The notes below the pieces were generated by a model. That model ran no database searches. It was not told the DNA's origin and saw only the letters and a list, made by a program, of their open reading frames with translations. From Nereida ignava (lineage in GTDB: Bacteria > Pseudomonadota > Alphaproteobacteria > Rhodobacterales > Rhodobacteraceae): a stretch of 64,000 nt of DNA. Where the stretch lies: assembly GCF_001049735.1 (NCBI RefSeq), contig NZ_CVPC01000013.1, positions 62,001 through 126,000 of the forward strand, in the 5' to 3' direction. Each line of letters opens with the position of its first letter. Position 1 is the stretch's first letter. Below, piece by piece: positions 33,412-42,302 of this stretch. A program made the translations under genes and the position numbers.

Positions 33412-34647
33412 ATGCCGACATTGGTAATGAAGTTTGGCGGCACATCAGTCGCAAACCCTGATCGTATCAAACGCGCAGCCAAACGCGTGGGCGTTGAAGT
33501 TGCCAAAGGGTACAACGTGATCGTGATCGTCAGCGCGATGTCTGGCAAAACCAACGAACTTGTTGGTTGGGTAAACGAAATATCGCCCCTCTATGACGCC
33601 CGTGAATATGATGCAGTTGTGGCATCAGGCGAGTTGGTGACAGCTGGCCTAATGGCGCTGACACTACAGGAAATGGACGTGCCCGCACGCAGCTGGCAGG
33701 GCTGGCAAGTGCCCGTAAAGACCACCTCTGCGCACGCTTCGGCGCGCATTGAGGAAATCCCTACAGACAACATCGTGCGGACATTCGAAAACGGCATGAA
33801 GGTTGCGGTTGTCGCAGGTTTCCAAGGCATCAGCCCCGAAGGCCGCGTCACAACTTTAGGCCGTGGCGGCTCTGACACAACGGCCGTGGCTTTTGCTGCT
33901 GCATTCGGCGCAGAGCGGTGCGATATCTACACAGACGTCGATGGCGTCTATACCACAGACCCGCGCGTATCTGACAAAGCGCGCAAACTCGACAAAATCG
34001 CATTTGAAGAGATGCTCGAGCTGGCCTCACAGGGCGCAAAAGTTCTTCAGACACGCTCTGTTGAATTGGCGATGCGCTACAAAGTTAAGCTGCGCGTGTT
34101 ATCAAGTTTTGAAGAACAATCAGATCAAGCAGGCACTCTTGTCTGCGATGAGGAGGAAATCATGGAATCCAACGTAGTCTCCGGCGTGGCGTTTAGCCGT
34201 GATGAAGCCAAAATGACCCTCATCTCGGTCGCCGATCGCCCTGGCATCGCCGCTGCCATTTTTGGCCCGCTGGCCGAAGCAGGCATCAACGTCGATATGA
34301 TCGTGCAAAACATCTCGGAAGAGGGCCGCACGGACATGACGTTCTCGTGCCCCGTTGATCACGTGGCGCGCGCCGATCAAGCCCTTCAGGAAGCCAAATC
34401 ATCAGGCAGCATCAACTACCAAGAGCTGATCGCTGATAAAGACGTGGCCAAGCTGAGTGTCGTTGGCATCGGGATGCGAAGCCACGCAGGTGTAGCCGCT
34501 AAAATGTTTGCGGCCCTTCAAGCCGAAGGCGTAAACATCAAGGTCATCACCACATCCGAGATCAAAATCTCTGTTCTGATTGATCGCAAATACATGGAAC
34601 TGGCTGTCCAAGCGCTTCATGATGCGTTTGAGTTGGAAAAAGCCTAA
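33412..34647 (+). CDS. lysC: Aspartate kinase
   Basis: Aspartokinase of 411 residues, which phosphorylates aspartate at the start of lysine, threonine and methionine synthesis. The kinase domain begins PTLVMKFGGTSVANPDRI and has VVASGELVTAGLMA, GRGGSDTTAVAFAAAF and the catalytic region CDIYTDVDGVYTTDPR. Two ACT domains follow (about 265-335 and 345-411), with VADRPGIAAAIFGPLAEAGI and VGIGMRSHAGVAAKMFAALQ, implying feedback control by lysine and/or threonine. The length fits the monofunctional class. thrC lies 8 kb away on the other strand. Confidence 0.96.
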   Translation: MPTLVMKFGGTSVANPDRIKRAAKRVGVEVAKGYNVIVIVSAMSGKTNELVGWVNEISPLYDAREYDAVVASGELVTAGLMALTLQEMDVPARSWQGWQVPVKTTSAHASARIEEIPTDNIVRTFENGMKVAVVAGFQGISPEGRVTTLGRGGSDTTAVAFAAAFGAERCDIYTDVDGVYTTDPRVSDKARKLDKIAFEEMLELASQGAKVLQTRSVELAMRYKVKLRVLSSFEEQSDQAGTLVCDEEEIMESNVVSGVAFSRDEAKMTLISVADRPGIAAAIFGPLAEAGINVDMIVQNISEEGRTDMTFSCPVDHVARADQALQEAKSSGSINYQELIADKDVAKLSVVGIGMRSHAGVAAKMFAALQAEGVNIKVITTSEIKISVLIDRKYMELAVQALHDAFELEKA

Positions 34648-34814
34648 ACGCTAGGCCGTGTAATGCCCTGTTTGTGCTGCATTTTTAACCACTTCGCTTT
34701 GCAGCGCTTACAATTTCAGACGGGCTTAGCGCTAACTTGATGACCGGCGGGTAAAATACAGGTATGACACCATTATGGCGCCAGCTAAGGCGTCCTAAAA
34801 GTGGTTGAATACGG

Positions 34815-37058
34815 GTGTCACAAACTTCTGAGAGCGAAAGCCGCAAGCTGCTTGGCGCACTGCGCGACACTATGGCCAGCGACCGCGCCGGCCAAGCGCG
34901 CATGGACGACATTACTCAACTGATTGCCCAAAGCATGGGCACAGACGTGTGCTCTATCTACCTGTTTTGCGACGATGACACCCTTGAGCTTTGCGCCACA
35001 CAGGGCCTGAACGCCGAAGCTGTCCACCAAACCCGTATGCGACTTGGTGAGGGGCTTGTAGGCCGCGTGGCGCGCACCAAACGTCTGGTCAATACCGACA
35101 ACGCGCCACAACAACGTGGTTTTCGCTATATGCCCGAAACTGGCGAAGAGGTCTTTTCCGGCTTTCTGGGCGTGCCAATCCAACGGTTGGGCGAAGTATT
35201 GGGCGTGTTGGTCGTTCAGTCGCGCCAAACCCGTGAATACACCGCCGACGAGATCTATGGCCTTGAGGTTGTGGCCATGGTGCTTGCAGAAATGACAGAG
35301 CTTGGCGCGTTTGTCAGCGACGAGACCGGCGTGGGCGCGCTGCACCAGCGCGCCGTTATGTTCCGTGGATCAGTGGGCCAAGAAGGTGCCGCCGCGGGAC
35401 AAGTTTATCTGCACGAACCCCGGGTTGTTGTCACAAACCCCGTGGCCGATGACCCAGAGGCAGAGCACAAACGCCTCAACGATGCCGTTGAGACATTGCG
35501 CATGTCCGTTGACGAAATGCTGACTGGAGCCGGAACCGGCGACAAAGAACAAAAACAGGTCCTTGAGGCCTACCGGATGTTTGCCAACTCAAAGGGCTGG
35601 CTGCGCCGGATGGATGAAGACATCGAACTTGGCCTGTCCGCCGAAGCCGCAGTTGAAAAAGAACAATCCGCCGCCCGTACCAGGATGAACGAGGTCACCG
35701 ACGCCTATCTACGCGAACGGCTGCAAGACCTTGATGACCTATCCAACCGCCTTCTGCGAATTCTAACTGGCCAAGGCGCGGACACCGGCGCTGAAATGCC
35801 AGAGCACCCTGTGCTTGTGGCGCGCAATATAGGTCCGGGCGAGTTGCTTGAATATGGGCGCAAGCTGCGTGCGATTGTCCTTGAAGAAGGCAGCGTCGGC
35901 AGCCATGCAGGGATCGTTGCGCGCGCGCTGGCAATCCCACTGGTGATACAGGCCAAGGGCGTCACGACAGAGGCGCTTAACGGTGATCAAATCCTTGTGG
36001 ACGGAGAACAGGGCATTGTGCACTTGCGCCCCGAGGACACAGTTACCACCGCGTTCAAAGATAAAATCGCGATGCTCGCCAAAGCGCAGGACCGCTACAC
36101 TGACATTCGCCACAAGCCAGCCACCGCTTTGTGCGGCACAACCATTTCGCTGCAAATGAACGCAGGGCTTATGGCCGATTTGCCAAGCCTTGAGAATTCC
36201 GGTGCAGAGGGCGTGGGCCTTTTTCGGACAGAATTACAGTTTCTTGTACGCAACCAATTCCCCCGCCGATCAGAGTTGGCCAGCTTGTATGGCCGCGTAC
36301 TTGATGCGGCTCAGGGCAAGCGCGTTGTGTTCCGCACGCTTGATATCGGCTCTGACAAAGTTCTGCCCTATATGAAGCCGCAAGACGAACCAAACCCTGC
36401 ATTAGGGTGGCGCGCGATCCGTGTGGGGCTTGATAAGCCGGGCGTCTTGAGGATGCAGTTGCAAGCACTTTTGCGCGCTGCAAACGGCCGCGCACTCACC
36501 GTTATGTTCCCCTTTGTGGCCCAATACGAAGAGTTCACCCAAGCCCGCGCAGCCCTGACCAAAGCGATTAAACGCGAAGAAGCGCTTGGGCATATCCTGC
36601 CCGAAAACATCGAAGTCGGCGCCATGTTGGAAACTCCGTCTCTGGCCTTTGCCCCTGATGCATTTTTTGAAGATGTGGATTTTTTATCCATTGGCGGCAA
36701 TGATCTTAAGCAATTCTTCTTTGCTGCGGACCGTGAAAACGAACGCGTCCGCAAACGGTACGACAGCCTGAACGTCAGCTTTTTGTCATTCATGGAAATG
36801 ATCGTAGACCGGTGCAGCAAGACGCAAACTCCCATCTCGTTTTGTGGCGAAGACGCGGGCAAACCGATTGAGGCGGTTTGCTTTGCCGCTATGGGGCTTC
36901 GCACGTTGTCGATGCGCCCCGCCTCAATTGGCCCCGTGAAATCATTGTTGATGCGGGTCAATTTGGCAGATGTGAAAAAAGTGATCGAGACTGCACGCGC
37001 CGAAGGCAAAATGTCAGTCCGTGATGATATCGCAGCCTATATCCGCAGCCTTGGCTAG
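34815..37058 (+). CDS. ptsP: Phosphoenolpyruvate-protein phosphotransferase PtsP (EI-Ntr)
   Basis: First enzyme of the nitrogen-related phosphotransferase system: it takes phosphate from PEP and passes it to NPr (PtsO) and on to PtsN. The 747-residue protein has an N-terminal GAF domain (about 20-160), the EI N-terminal/HPr-binding part, the phospho-His domain with GSVGSHAGIVARALAIPLVI near 356-375, and the TIM-barrel PEP domain. That domain has GVGLFRTELQFLVR, DIGSDKVLPY, SIGGNDLKQFFFAADRENER and the C-terminal catalytic Cys in PISFCGEDAG. The start is a GTG. The GAF domain, bound by glutamine in related bacteria, suggests nitrogen sensing. It follows lysC by 167 bp, a conserved roseobacter order. 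Confidence 0.95.
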   Translation: MSQTSESESRKLLGALRDTMASDRAGQARMDDITQLIAQSMGTDVCSIYLFCDDDTLELCATQGLNAEAVHQTRMRLGEGLVGRVARTKRLVNTDNAPQQRGFRYMPETGEEVFSGFLGVPIQRLGEVLGVLVVQSRQTREYTADEIYGLEVVAMVLAEMTELGAFVSDETGVGALHQRAVMFRGSVGQEGAAAGQVYLHEPRVVVTNPVADDPEAEHKRLNDAVETLRMSVDEMLTGAGTGDKEQKQVLEAYRMFANSKGWLRRMDEDIELGLSAEAAVEKEQSAARTRMNEVTDAYLRERLQDLDDLSNRLLRILTGQGADTGAEMPEHPVLVARNIGPGELLEYGRKLRAIVLEEGSVGSHAGIVARALAIPLVIQAKGVTTEALNGDQILVDGEQGIVHLRPEDTVTTAFKDKIAMLAKAQDRYTDIRHKPATALCGTTISLQMNAGLMADLPSLENSGAEGVGLFRTELQFLVRNQFPRRSELASLYGRVLDAAQGKRVVFRTLDIGSDKVLPYMKPQDEPNPALGWRAIRVGLDKPGVLRMQLQALLRAANGRALTVMFPFVAQYEEFTQARAALTKAIKREEALGHILPENIEVGAMLETPSLAFAPDAFFEDVDFLSIGGNDLKQFFFAADRENERVRKRYDSLNVSFLSFMEMIVDRCSKTQTPISFCGEDAGKPIEAVCFAAMGLRTLSMRPASIGPVKSLLMRVNLADVKKVIETARAEGKMSVRDDIAAYIRSLG

Positions 37059-37558
37059 GACGCGCTGTCCACTTTTTGCACCTGTCCTATGATGCCATCC
37101 CAAGCGCGCGGGACCAAAGGGAGGCCCAAGACACGTTCGGGGTTTGTTGGTGGCGGCATGGTCACATCCGTCAGCTTGCGAAAGCCGAATTTGGAATAAT
37201 ACGGCGCATCCCCCACCAAAATTACACGAGTCCACCCAAGGTTTTGCGCCCGCGAAAGGCTGTCGCGAATAAGCACACTTCCCAATCCCTCGCCCTGCCG
37301 TGTTGGGTGAACAGCAACTGGGCCCAGCAAAAGCGCCGTGTCACTGCCGATTTGCACAGGCCAATACCGTATCGCCCCGCCCAAAATACCCGCCTCATCA
37401 CGAGCCACCAATGACAGCCCAGGCACCTGCGCCACCCCGTCACGTAGTCGGTAGGAAGAAAGCGCCTCACGGCCCGGCGCAAAGCAAAGGTCATAAAGCG
37501 CCTCTACCTCCCACCAATCGTGCTGACTTTCTTCACGTAACCCCGCCACGCTGCTCAC
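37055..37558 (-). CDS. GNAT-family N-acetyltransferase
   Basis: Acetyltransferase of 167 residues. The acetyl-CoA loop is visible as LGPVAVHPTRQGEGLGSVLI near residues 78-97, with the late YYSKFGFRKL strand typical of the YhbS-like subgroup. The substrate is unknown. The gene converges on ptsP and shares the four bases CTAG of both stop codons. It is divergent from the flavin reductase-like gene 76 bp away. Confidence 0.88.
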   Translation of the reverse strand: MSSVAGLREESQHDWWEVEALYDLCFAPGREALSSYRLRDGVAQVPGLSLVARDEAGILGGAIRYWPVQIGSDTALLLGPVAVHPTRQGEGLGSVLIRDSLSRAQNLGWTRVILVGDAPYYSKFGFRKLTDVTMPPPTNPERVLGLPLVPRAWDGIIGQVQKVDSAS

Positions 37559-37634
37559 CTTTTGCTTATCGTGCCACTGGAACTCGCCCTATCATGCAGG
37601 TTAACGTGGGGCAAAGCGCAAAGGTACATCAACC

Positions 37635-38255
37635 ATGTTCTACACCCCCTCAGACGAGGCAGGCGCCGGCAGCGGGCTGGCCCATAACCCGTTCAACGCC
37701 ATTGTAACCCCCCGCCCCATCGGCTGGATCAGCACCCGTGACGCAGACGGCTCGGACAACCTCGCACCTTATTCGTTTTTCAACGCGGTCGCGTACACGC
37801 CCCCTCAGGTGATGTTTTCTTCCACCAGCAGTAAGGCCGACCGTGGTGACACAAAAGACAGCGTGGCCAACATCCGTGCAAGCGGCGTGTTTTGCGTCAA
37901 CATAGTTGAATTCACCGCCCGTGATGCCATGAACGCCAGCAGCGAAATGCTTCCAAAAGACGTGGATGAGTTTAAGCAAGCAGGCCTCACAAAGGAACAA
38001 TGCGAAACGATTTCTTGCGCGCGCGTCGCAGGTGCGCCCGCAGCGCTTGAGTGTAAATTGACCGAAATTATCACTTTGCGCGGTGAGCATAACTTCTTGG
38101 TGCTAGGTGAAGTCACAGGGGTTCATATGCGTGATGATTGCATCGTTGATGGGCGGTTTGACATCACCACCTTCACGCCGCTGGCCCGCATGGGCTACAA
38201 AGACTACACCGCCGTCCGTGACGTTTTCACACTGACCCGCCCTGATCAAAAGTAA
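37635..38255 (+). CDS. Flavin reductase-like (DIM6/NTAB) domain protein
   Basis: FMN-binding split-barrel protein of 206 residues. The family core is visible as NPFNAIVTPRPIGWISTRDA near 18-37, NLAPYSFFNAVAYTPPQVMF near 42-61 and GVFCVNIVEF. Such proteins reduce FMN for partner monooxygenases or act as flavoenzymes on their own; no monooxygenase partner is adjacent. It is upstream of apt on the same strand, 74 bp away, and may be co-transcribed. The substrate is not known. Confidence 0.88.
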   Translation: MFYTPSDEAGAGSGLAHNPFNAIVTPRPIGWISTRDADGSDNLAPYSFFNAVAYTPPQVMFSSTSSKADRGDTKDSVANIRASGVFCVNIVEFTARDAMNASSEMLPKDVDEFKQAGLTKEQCETISCARVAGAPAALECKLTEIITLRGEHNFLVLGEVTGVHMRDDCIVDGRFDITTFTPLARMGYKDYTAVRDVFTLTRPDQK

Positions 38256-38329
38256 GCCAGTACCGTTGACATAGCGGCCGCAACGCGGTCACAAGCCAAC
38301 ATCCCAACGCCCGCCCAAAGGAGGCCACC

Positions 38330-38872
38330 ATGGCCCGCTCAAACAAAACCGTCCGCGATTACATCCGCACAATCCCTGACTTTCCGCATGAAGGGATCAT
38401 GTTCCGTGATGTGACCACACTTTTTGCAGACCCGCGCGGATTTCGCATTGCGATTGACCAATTGCTGCATCCTTATGCGGGCACTGACATCGACCGGATT
38501 GTGGGGCTGGAAGCGCGCGGGTTTATCCTTGGCGGTGCCATCGCCCACCAGCTTAGTGTCGGGTTTGTGCCAATCCGCAAAAAAGGCAAACTACCCGGCA
38601 AAACCCTCAGCCAAGATTACACGTTGGAGTACGGCGAAGCGACGATGGAAATCCACGATGATGCCATCCAGCCGGGCGAAAAAGTTCTGGTGGTTGATGA
38701 TCTTCTGGCAACAGGCGGCACTGCTGAGGCGGGTATCAAATTGCTCGAAAAACTTGGTGCCGAGATTGTTGGCTGCGCTTTTGTAATTGATCTGCCTGAT
38801 CTTGGTGGACGTGCCAAGCTTGAGGCGATGGGCGTCGACATCCACGCGCTTTGTGCATTTGAAGGCGATTGA
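38330..38872 (+). CDS. apt: Adenine phosphoribosyltransferase
   Basis: Purine salvage enzyme that makes AMP from adenine and PRPP. The 180-residue protein has the typical start [40 protein letters not shown], the PPi loop RKKGKLPG and the PRPP-binding motif [20 protein letters not shown] near residues 121-140. Length and motifs are complete. AGGAGG lies 6 bp before the ATG. Across the stop codon of the convergent downstream gene is an 8-bp inverted repeat (38883-38913) that may limit read-through. Confidence 0.97.
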   Translation: MARSNKTVRDYIRTIPDFPHEGIMFRDVTTLFADPRGFRIAIDQLLHPYAGTDIDRIVGLEARGFILGGAIAHQLSVGFVPIRKKGKLPGKTLSQDYTLEYGEATMEIHDDAIQPGEKVLVVDDLLATGGTAEAGIKLLEKLGAEIVGCAFVIDLPDLGGRAKLEAMGVDIHALCAFEGD

Positions 38873-38882
38873 CGTCGCAAGC

Positions 38883-38913
38883 TGGCGCGCGGCAATAACG
38901 CTCTAGCGCGCCA
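38883..38913. terminator. Possible hairpin between convergent apt and FAD oxidase genes
   Basis: Perfect 8-bp inverted repeat TGGCGCGC (38883-38890) and GCGCGCCA (38906-38913) with a 15-nt loop, between convergent genes and overlapping the last codons of the leftward one. There is no T-run on either side, so any terminator activity is weak or Rho-assisted. Confidence 0.3.
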
Positions 38914-40327
38914 ACACAGCACCAGGGTTCATAATGCCTTTCGGGTCAAGCGCGTCTTTAATGGCACGCATCGTGGTCAATTTCACCGGATCGCTATAGC
39001 GCTCAAGATCAGCAACTTTGAGCCGTCCAACACCGTGCTCGGCACTCACCGACCCGCCCATGTCGTGGACAAGGTCATGGACTGTGCGTTTAATATCCTC
39101 ACGCTGGTGCTCATGATCGGCTCGGCTTTTACCATCCACCGGAAAGACGTTGTAGTGAAGATTACCGTCGCCCACGTGACCAAAACAATTCACCCGAAAC
39201 GATCCCAGCTGTGCAATCGCCTGATTGCCACGTTCGATAAACGCAGGGATAGCCGACAGCGGCACCGAAATGTCATGGCTGCTCACCGAACCAATCCGGC
39301 GATTTGCTTCTGGGATATTCTCGCGCAAGGCCCAAAACTGCTGCCGCTGGCTTTGTGATTGTGCAATGACGCCGTCGCTTACCAAGCCGGCCTCGCTGGC
39401 TTCGGAAAACAACGCCTCAAGTGCTGACGCAGGATTAAGACCTTGGGCCAAGCCAACGTCAATCAGCACCATCCACTCGGGCTTTTCAGCAAACGGCTGG
39501 CGCACATCTGGCAGCGTCTCAGACAAAAAATCTAGGCCCTGCTTGTGGATCAACTCAAACGCAGAGACACCGCCGCCCATACGCTTTTGCGTCATTGCAA
39601 GCAGCGATAGTGCAGCGCGCGGATCACGGACCGCCATAAACGCTGTCCCTTCTGAGGCGGGCTCAGGGTGCAGGCGCAAACACGCGGCGGTAATAATCCC
39701 AAGGGTCCCTTCGGCGCCAATCATCAGGTGACGCAGATCATAGCCAGTGTTGTTTTTGCGCAAACGCGTCAGGCCGTTCCAGATTGTGCCATCGGGCATC
39801 ACGACCTCAAGGCCAAGGCAAAGATCGCGCGCATTTCCGTAGCGCAGAACATTTACGCCGCCAGCATTGGTCGACAACACGCCGCCCACCCGCGCACTGC
39901 CCTCACTGGCAAGCGAAAGCGGAAACATCAGACCTTCGGCGCGGGCGTGTGACTGAACATCCGCAAGGATCATTCCTGCTTCTACCACCATCACGCCTTC
40001 CTCCGCGTGCATGGAACGCAACGCTGTCATCCGCTCTAGGGACAAGATCAGAGGGGGCACACCGTCTTCCGCAATCTGCCCGCCAACAAGTCCCGTCCCG
40101 CCACCGTATGGAATGACCGCAACACCTGCAGCATGGGCCGCCGCAACAAGGGTCGCGACTTGCTCGGTTGTGCGCGGTTTCGCAAGCAGCCCCGCTGTGC
40201 CAGCATACCGTCCACGCGGCTCTTCAAGGTAGGATGCAGTGACAGTCGCGAACACGTCATCGGGCATTAAGGCGCGTACTTTGGCCTCAAAATCAGACGT
40301 GGCGGAAACAAGCGGTGCAATCGACAT
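38903..40327 (-). CDS. GlcD-like FAD-linked 2-hydroxyacid dehydrogenase
   Basis: Flavoprotein of 474 residues in the GlcD/D-lactate/D-2-hydroxyglutarate dehydrogenase family. The PCMH FAD domain has IPYGGGTGLVGGQIAEDGVP near 75-94 and VGGVLSTNAGGVNVLRYGNA. The C-terminal oxidase domain carries NCFGHVGDGNLHYNVFPV and SAEHGVGRLKVADLERYSDP with the metal/substrate-contacting His residues. It lacks Fe-S domains, unlike the fused enzyme at 9.5-12.3 kb. It is monocistronic and convergent with apt. The close relatives I recall are D-2-hydroxyglutarate dehydrogenases and LDHD, so the exact substrate is open. Confidence 0.88.
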   Translation of the reverse strand: MSIAPLVSATSDFEAKVRALMPDDVFATVTASYLEEPRGRYAGTAGLLAKPRTTEQVATLVAAAHAAGVAVIPYGGGTGLVGGQIAEDGVPPLILSLERMTALRSMHAEEGVMVVEAGMILADVQSHARAEGLMFPLSLASEGSARVGGVLSTNAGGVNVLRYGNARDLCLGLEVVMPDGTIWNGLTRLRKNNTGYDLRHLMIGAEGTLGIITAACLRLHPEPASEGTAFMAVRDPRAALSLLAMTQKRMGGGVSAFELIHKQGLDFLSETLPDVRQPFAEKPEWMVLIDVGLAQGLNPASALEALFSEASEAGLVSDGVIAQSQSQRQQFWALRENIPEANRRIGSVSSHDISVPLSAIPAFIERGNQAIAQLGSFRVNCFGHVGDGNLHYNVFPVDGKSRADHEHQREDIKRTVHDLVHDMGGSVSAEHGVGRLKVADLERYSDPVKLTTMRAIKDALDPKGIMNPGAVLAR

Positions 40328-40452
40328 AGCGCATCCTTAAATCACGGGCGGTTGAGGCTTCATGCCATGGGGCTACCTTGGTGAAAAGGCTACAACATGG
40401 CGCGGTTGGCAACACGTGGAAACGTAGTGCAATGGCGCACAAAAGCAGCCCC

Positions 40453-41043
40453 TTAAGCCAGACCAATATCCGTGCGACCCCGACGGTCGCCGCGTAAATT
40501 TGCATACAGCACATGATTGCGCCAGCGTCCGTCAATTTGCAGGTAGCTTTGCGCAACACCTTCGTATTTGAAGCCCGACTTCTCTAAAACGCCCCGGGAT
40601 GCTTTGTTCTCAGGCAAGCAGGCCGCCTCAAGACGGCTTAGATCAAGGGTGTTGAAAGCGTAGTGGGTCGTGGCTTCGATTGCTTCGCGCATGAACCCCT
40701 GCCGTGCCGCAGCGCGCGCCACCCAATATCCCAATGTGCCCGCCTGCGCAGGACCGCGACGGATGTTATCAAGGGTGATTGCGCCGATCAGCGCCTGATC
40801 CTCACGGCGGATCAAGAAAAGCGGCAAAGCCGTGCCTTGGGTAATCGCCCGCTGTGCCCAGTAAACCCGATTGGTAAATGCCTTGCGTGATAAGTGATCC
40901 GCCGCCCAAGTTGGTTCCCAAGGCGTTAGAAAATCATGGCTATCGCTGCGCTGTGATGCCCAAAACCGAAAATCACTATGAGCCGGTTGGCGAAGGGTCA
41001 TTCGCTCCGTTTCGATAATGACTTTGCGTTTTGATCTCAGCAT
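40453..41043 (-). CDS. RimJ/RimL-type GNAT N-acetyltransferase
   Basis: Acetyltransferase of 196 residues in the RimJ subgroup that acetylates N-terminal residues of ribosomal or other proteins. Features are RKVIIETERMTLRQPAHSDF at the start, GTLGYWVARAAARQGFMREA near 122-141 (acetyl-CoA loop) and LEAACLPENKASRGVLEKSG then FKYEGVAQSYLQIDG, the subgroup pattern. The start overlaps the stop of the M16 peptidase gene by one base (TGATG), so it is the last gene of the cta-thrC-M16 leftward series. Confidence 0.9.
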   Translation of the reverse strand: MLRSKRKVIIETERMTLRQPAHSDFRFWASQRSDSHDFLTPWEPTWAADHLSRKAFTNRVYWAQRAITQGTALPLFLIRREDQALIGAITLDNIRRGPAQAGTLGYWVARAAARQGFMREAIEATTHYAFNTLDLSRLEAACLPENKASRGVLEKSGFKYEGVAQSYLQIDGRWRNHVLYANLRGDRRGRTDIGLA

Positions 41044-42302
41044 CAGGCGGCCAGTCGCGCCTTTAGTTGCTCAAGGTGCGGCGCTTGCTCAACAGGACCA
41101 TAAAGCGCCATCGCGCTGCGGGCCGTCACAAGGTTTTCAGCGAAATCTTTGACATCTCCCGTGGTGACCGCATCAATCCGCTCAACAGCCTCATCCAGCT
41201 GCGGGATACGGTCCCAGATTGACATCATCCGCGCCAAACGTTCGCAGCGCGCAGATGGGCTTTCAAGCCCCATCAGCATCCCTGCCTTCATCTGCGCACG
41301 GGCACGCGCCACTTCTTCTGGGGTCATATCGCTGGCGGCGCGTTTCATCTCGTCCATGGTCAGAGCAGCAAGATCCCCGATTTGCTCAGCGCTTGTACCG
41401 GCGTAAATCGTCATCAAGCCCGTGTCCGCATAGGCGCCCGCTTGACTGAAAATCGTATAGCACAAACCGCGCTTTTCACGGATTTCTTGGAACAGGCGGC
41501 TCGACATGCCACCCCCGAATGCCGTGGCAAATATCTGGGCCGTGTAGATCTGCGGATCGCGGTAGTCCGGCCCTTCCAAAGCCAGGGCGAAGTGCACCTG
41601 CTCAAGGGATTTCAACTCGCGCCGCTCTCCACCTTCAAAACGCGCAGCGTCTGATTGAATTGACGGTGCGGCGGGTAAATGGCCGAACATTTCTTCTGCA
41701 CGGCGAACAAGATCATCATGATCCACGGCACCAGCGGCAGCCAAAATCATCTGACCGGGGCCGTAGTGCTGTGCCACGAATTGCGCCAAATCATCACGGC
41801 TAAAGCTTTGAACCCGCTCAACAGGACCCAAAATTGTTCGCCCGATCGCTTGGTCAGGATAAGCCTCTTCTTGCAACCAATCGAACACGATATCGTCCGG
41901 TGTGTCCAACGACTGGCCGATCTCTTGCAAAATCACACCTCGTTCGACCTCAATTTCAGCAGGGTCAAAAACAGGGTTGAGAACAATATCGCCAATCACA
42001 TCAAGCGCCAGCGGCACATCGTTTTCCAACACGCGGGCATAGTAGGCCGTCATCTCGCGGCTGGTATATGCGTTGATATAGCCACCCACGTCTTCAATCG
42101 CCTCAGCGATTTGCAACGCGCTGCGCCGCTTGGTGCCTTTGAAGGCCATATGTTCAAGAAAATGCGCGATGCCATTTTGCGGCAGCGTTTCATTGCGACC
42201 GCCCGCTTGCACCCAAATGCCGATAGACGCGCTTTTCAGCCCCTCCATATGCTCTGTTACAATGCGAAAGCCGTTGGACAAGCGATGGGTTTGAACACTC
42301 AC
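41043..42302 (-). CDS. M16-family zinc metallopeptidase (processing-peptidase-like)
   Basis: Inverzincin peptidase of 419 residues, related to the beta subunit of mitochondrial processing peptidase. The inverted zinc motif is GIAHFLEHMAFKGTKRRSAL near 43-62 with the distal Glu in EVERGVILQEI. A second M16 domain begins near 180 and has the FGGGMSSRLFQEIREKRGLC segment. It has no signal peptide, so it is cytoplasmic or peripheral. It begins immediately after the thrC stop, an arrangement conserved in alphaproteobacteria. The bacterial role is not settled. Confidence 0.93.
   Translation of the reverse strand: MSVQTHRLSNGFRIVTEHMEGLKSASIGIWVQAGGRNETLPQNGIAHFLEHMAFKGTKRRSALQIAEAIEDVGGYINAYTSREMTAYYARVLENDVPLALDVIGDIVLNPVFDPAEIEVERGVILQEIGQSLDTPDDIVFDWLQEEAYPDQAIGRTILGPVERVQSFSRDDLAQFVAQHYGPGQMILAAAGAVDHDDLVRRAEEMFGHLPAAPSIQSDAARFEGGERRELKSLEQVHFALALEGPDYRDPQIYTAQIFATAFGGGMSSRLFQEIREKRGLCYTIFSQAGAYADTGLMTIYAGTSAEQIGDLAALTMDEMKRAASDMTPEEVARARAQMKAGMLMGLESPSARCERLARMMSIWDRIPQLDEAVERIDAVTTGDVKDFAENLVTARSAMALYGPVEQAPHLEQLKARLAA

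Noticed and set aside
33333-33554. Minus-strand frame ending in a hydrophobic stretch, between DUF1178 and lysC
   Set aside because: Two thirds of it is antisense to the lysC start region; the hydrophobic tail (33333-33414) alone is too short and lacks a ribosome site.
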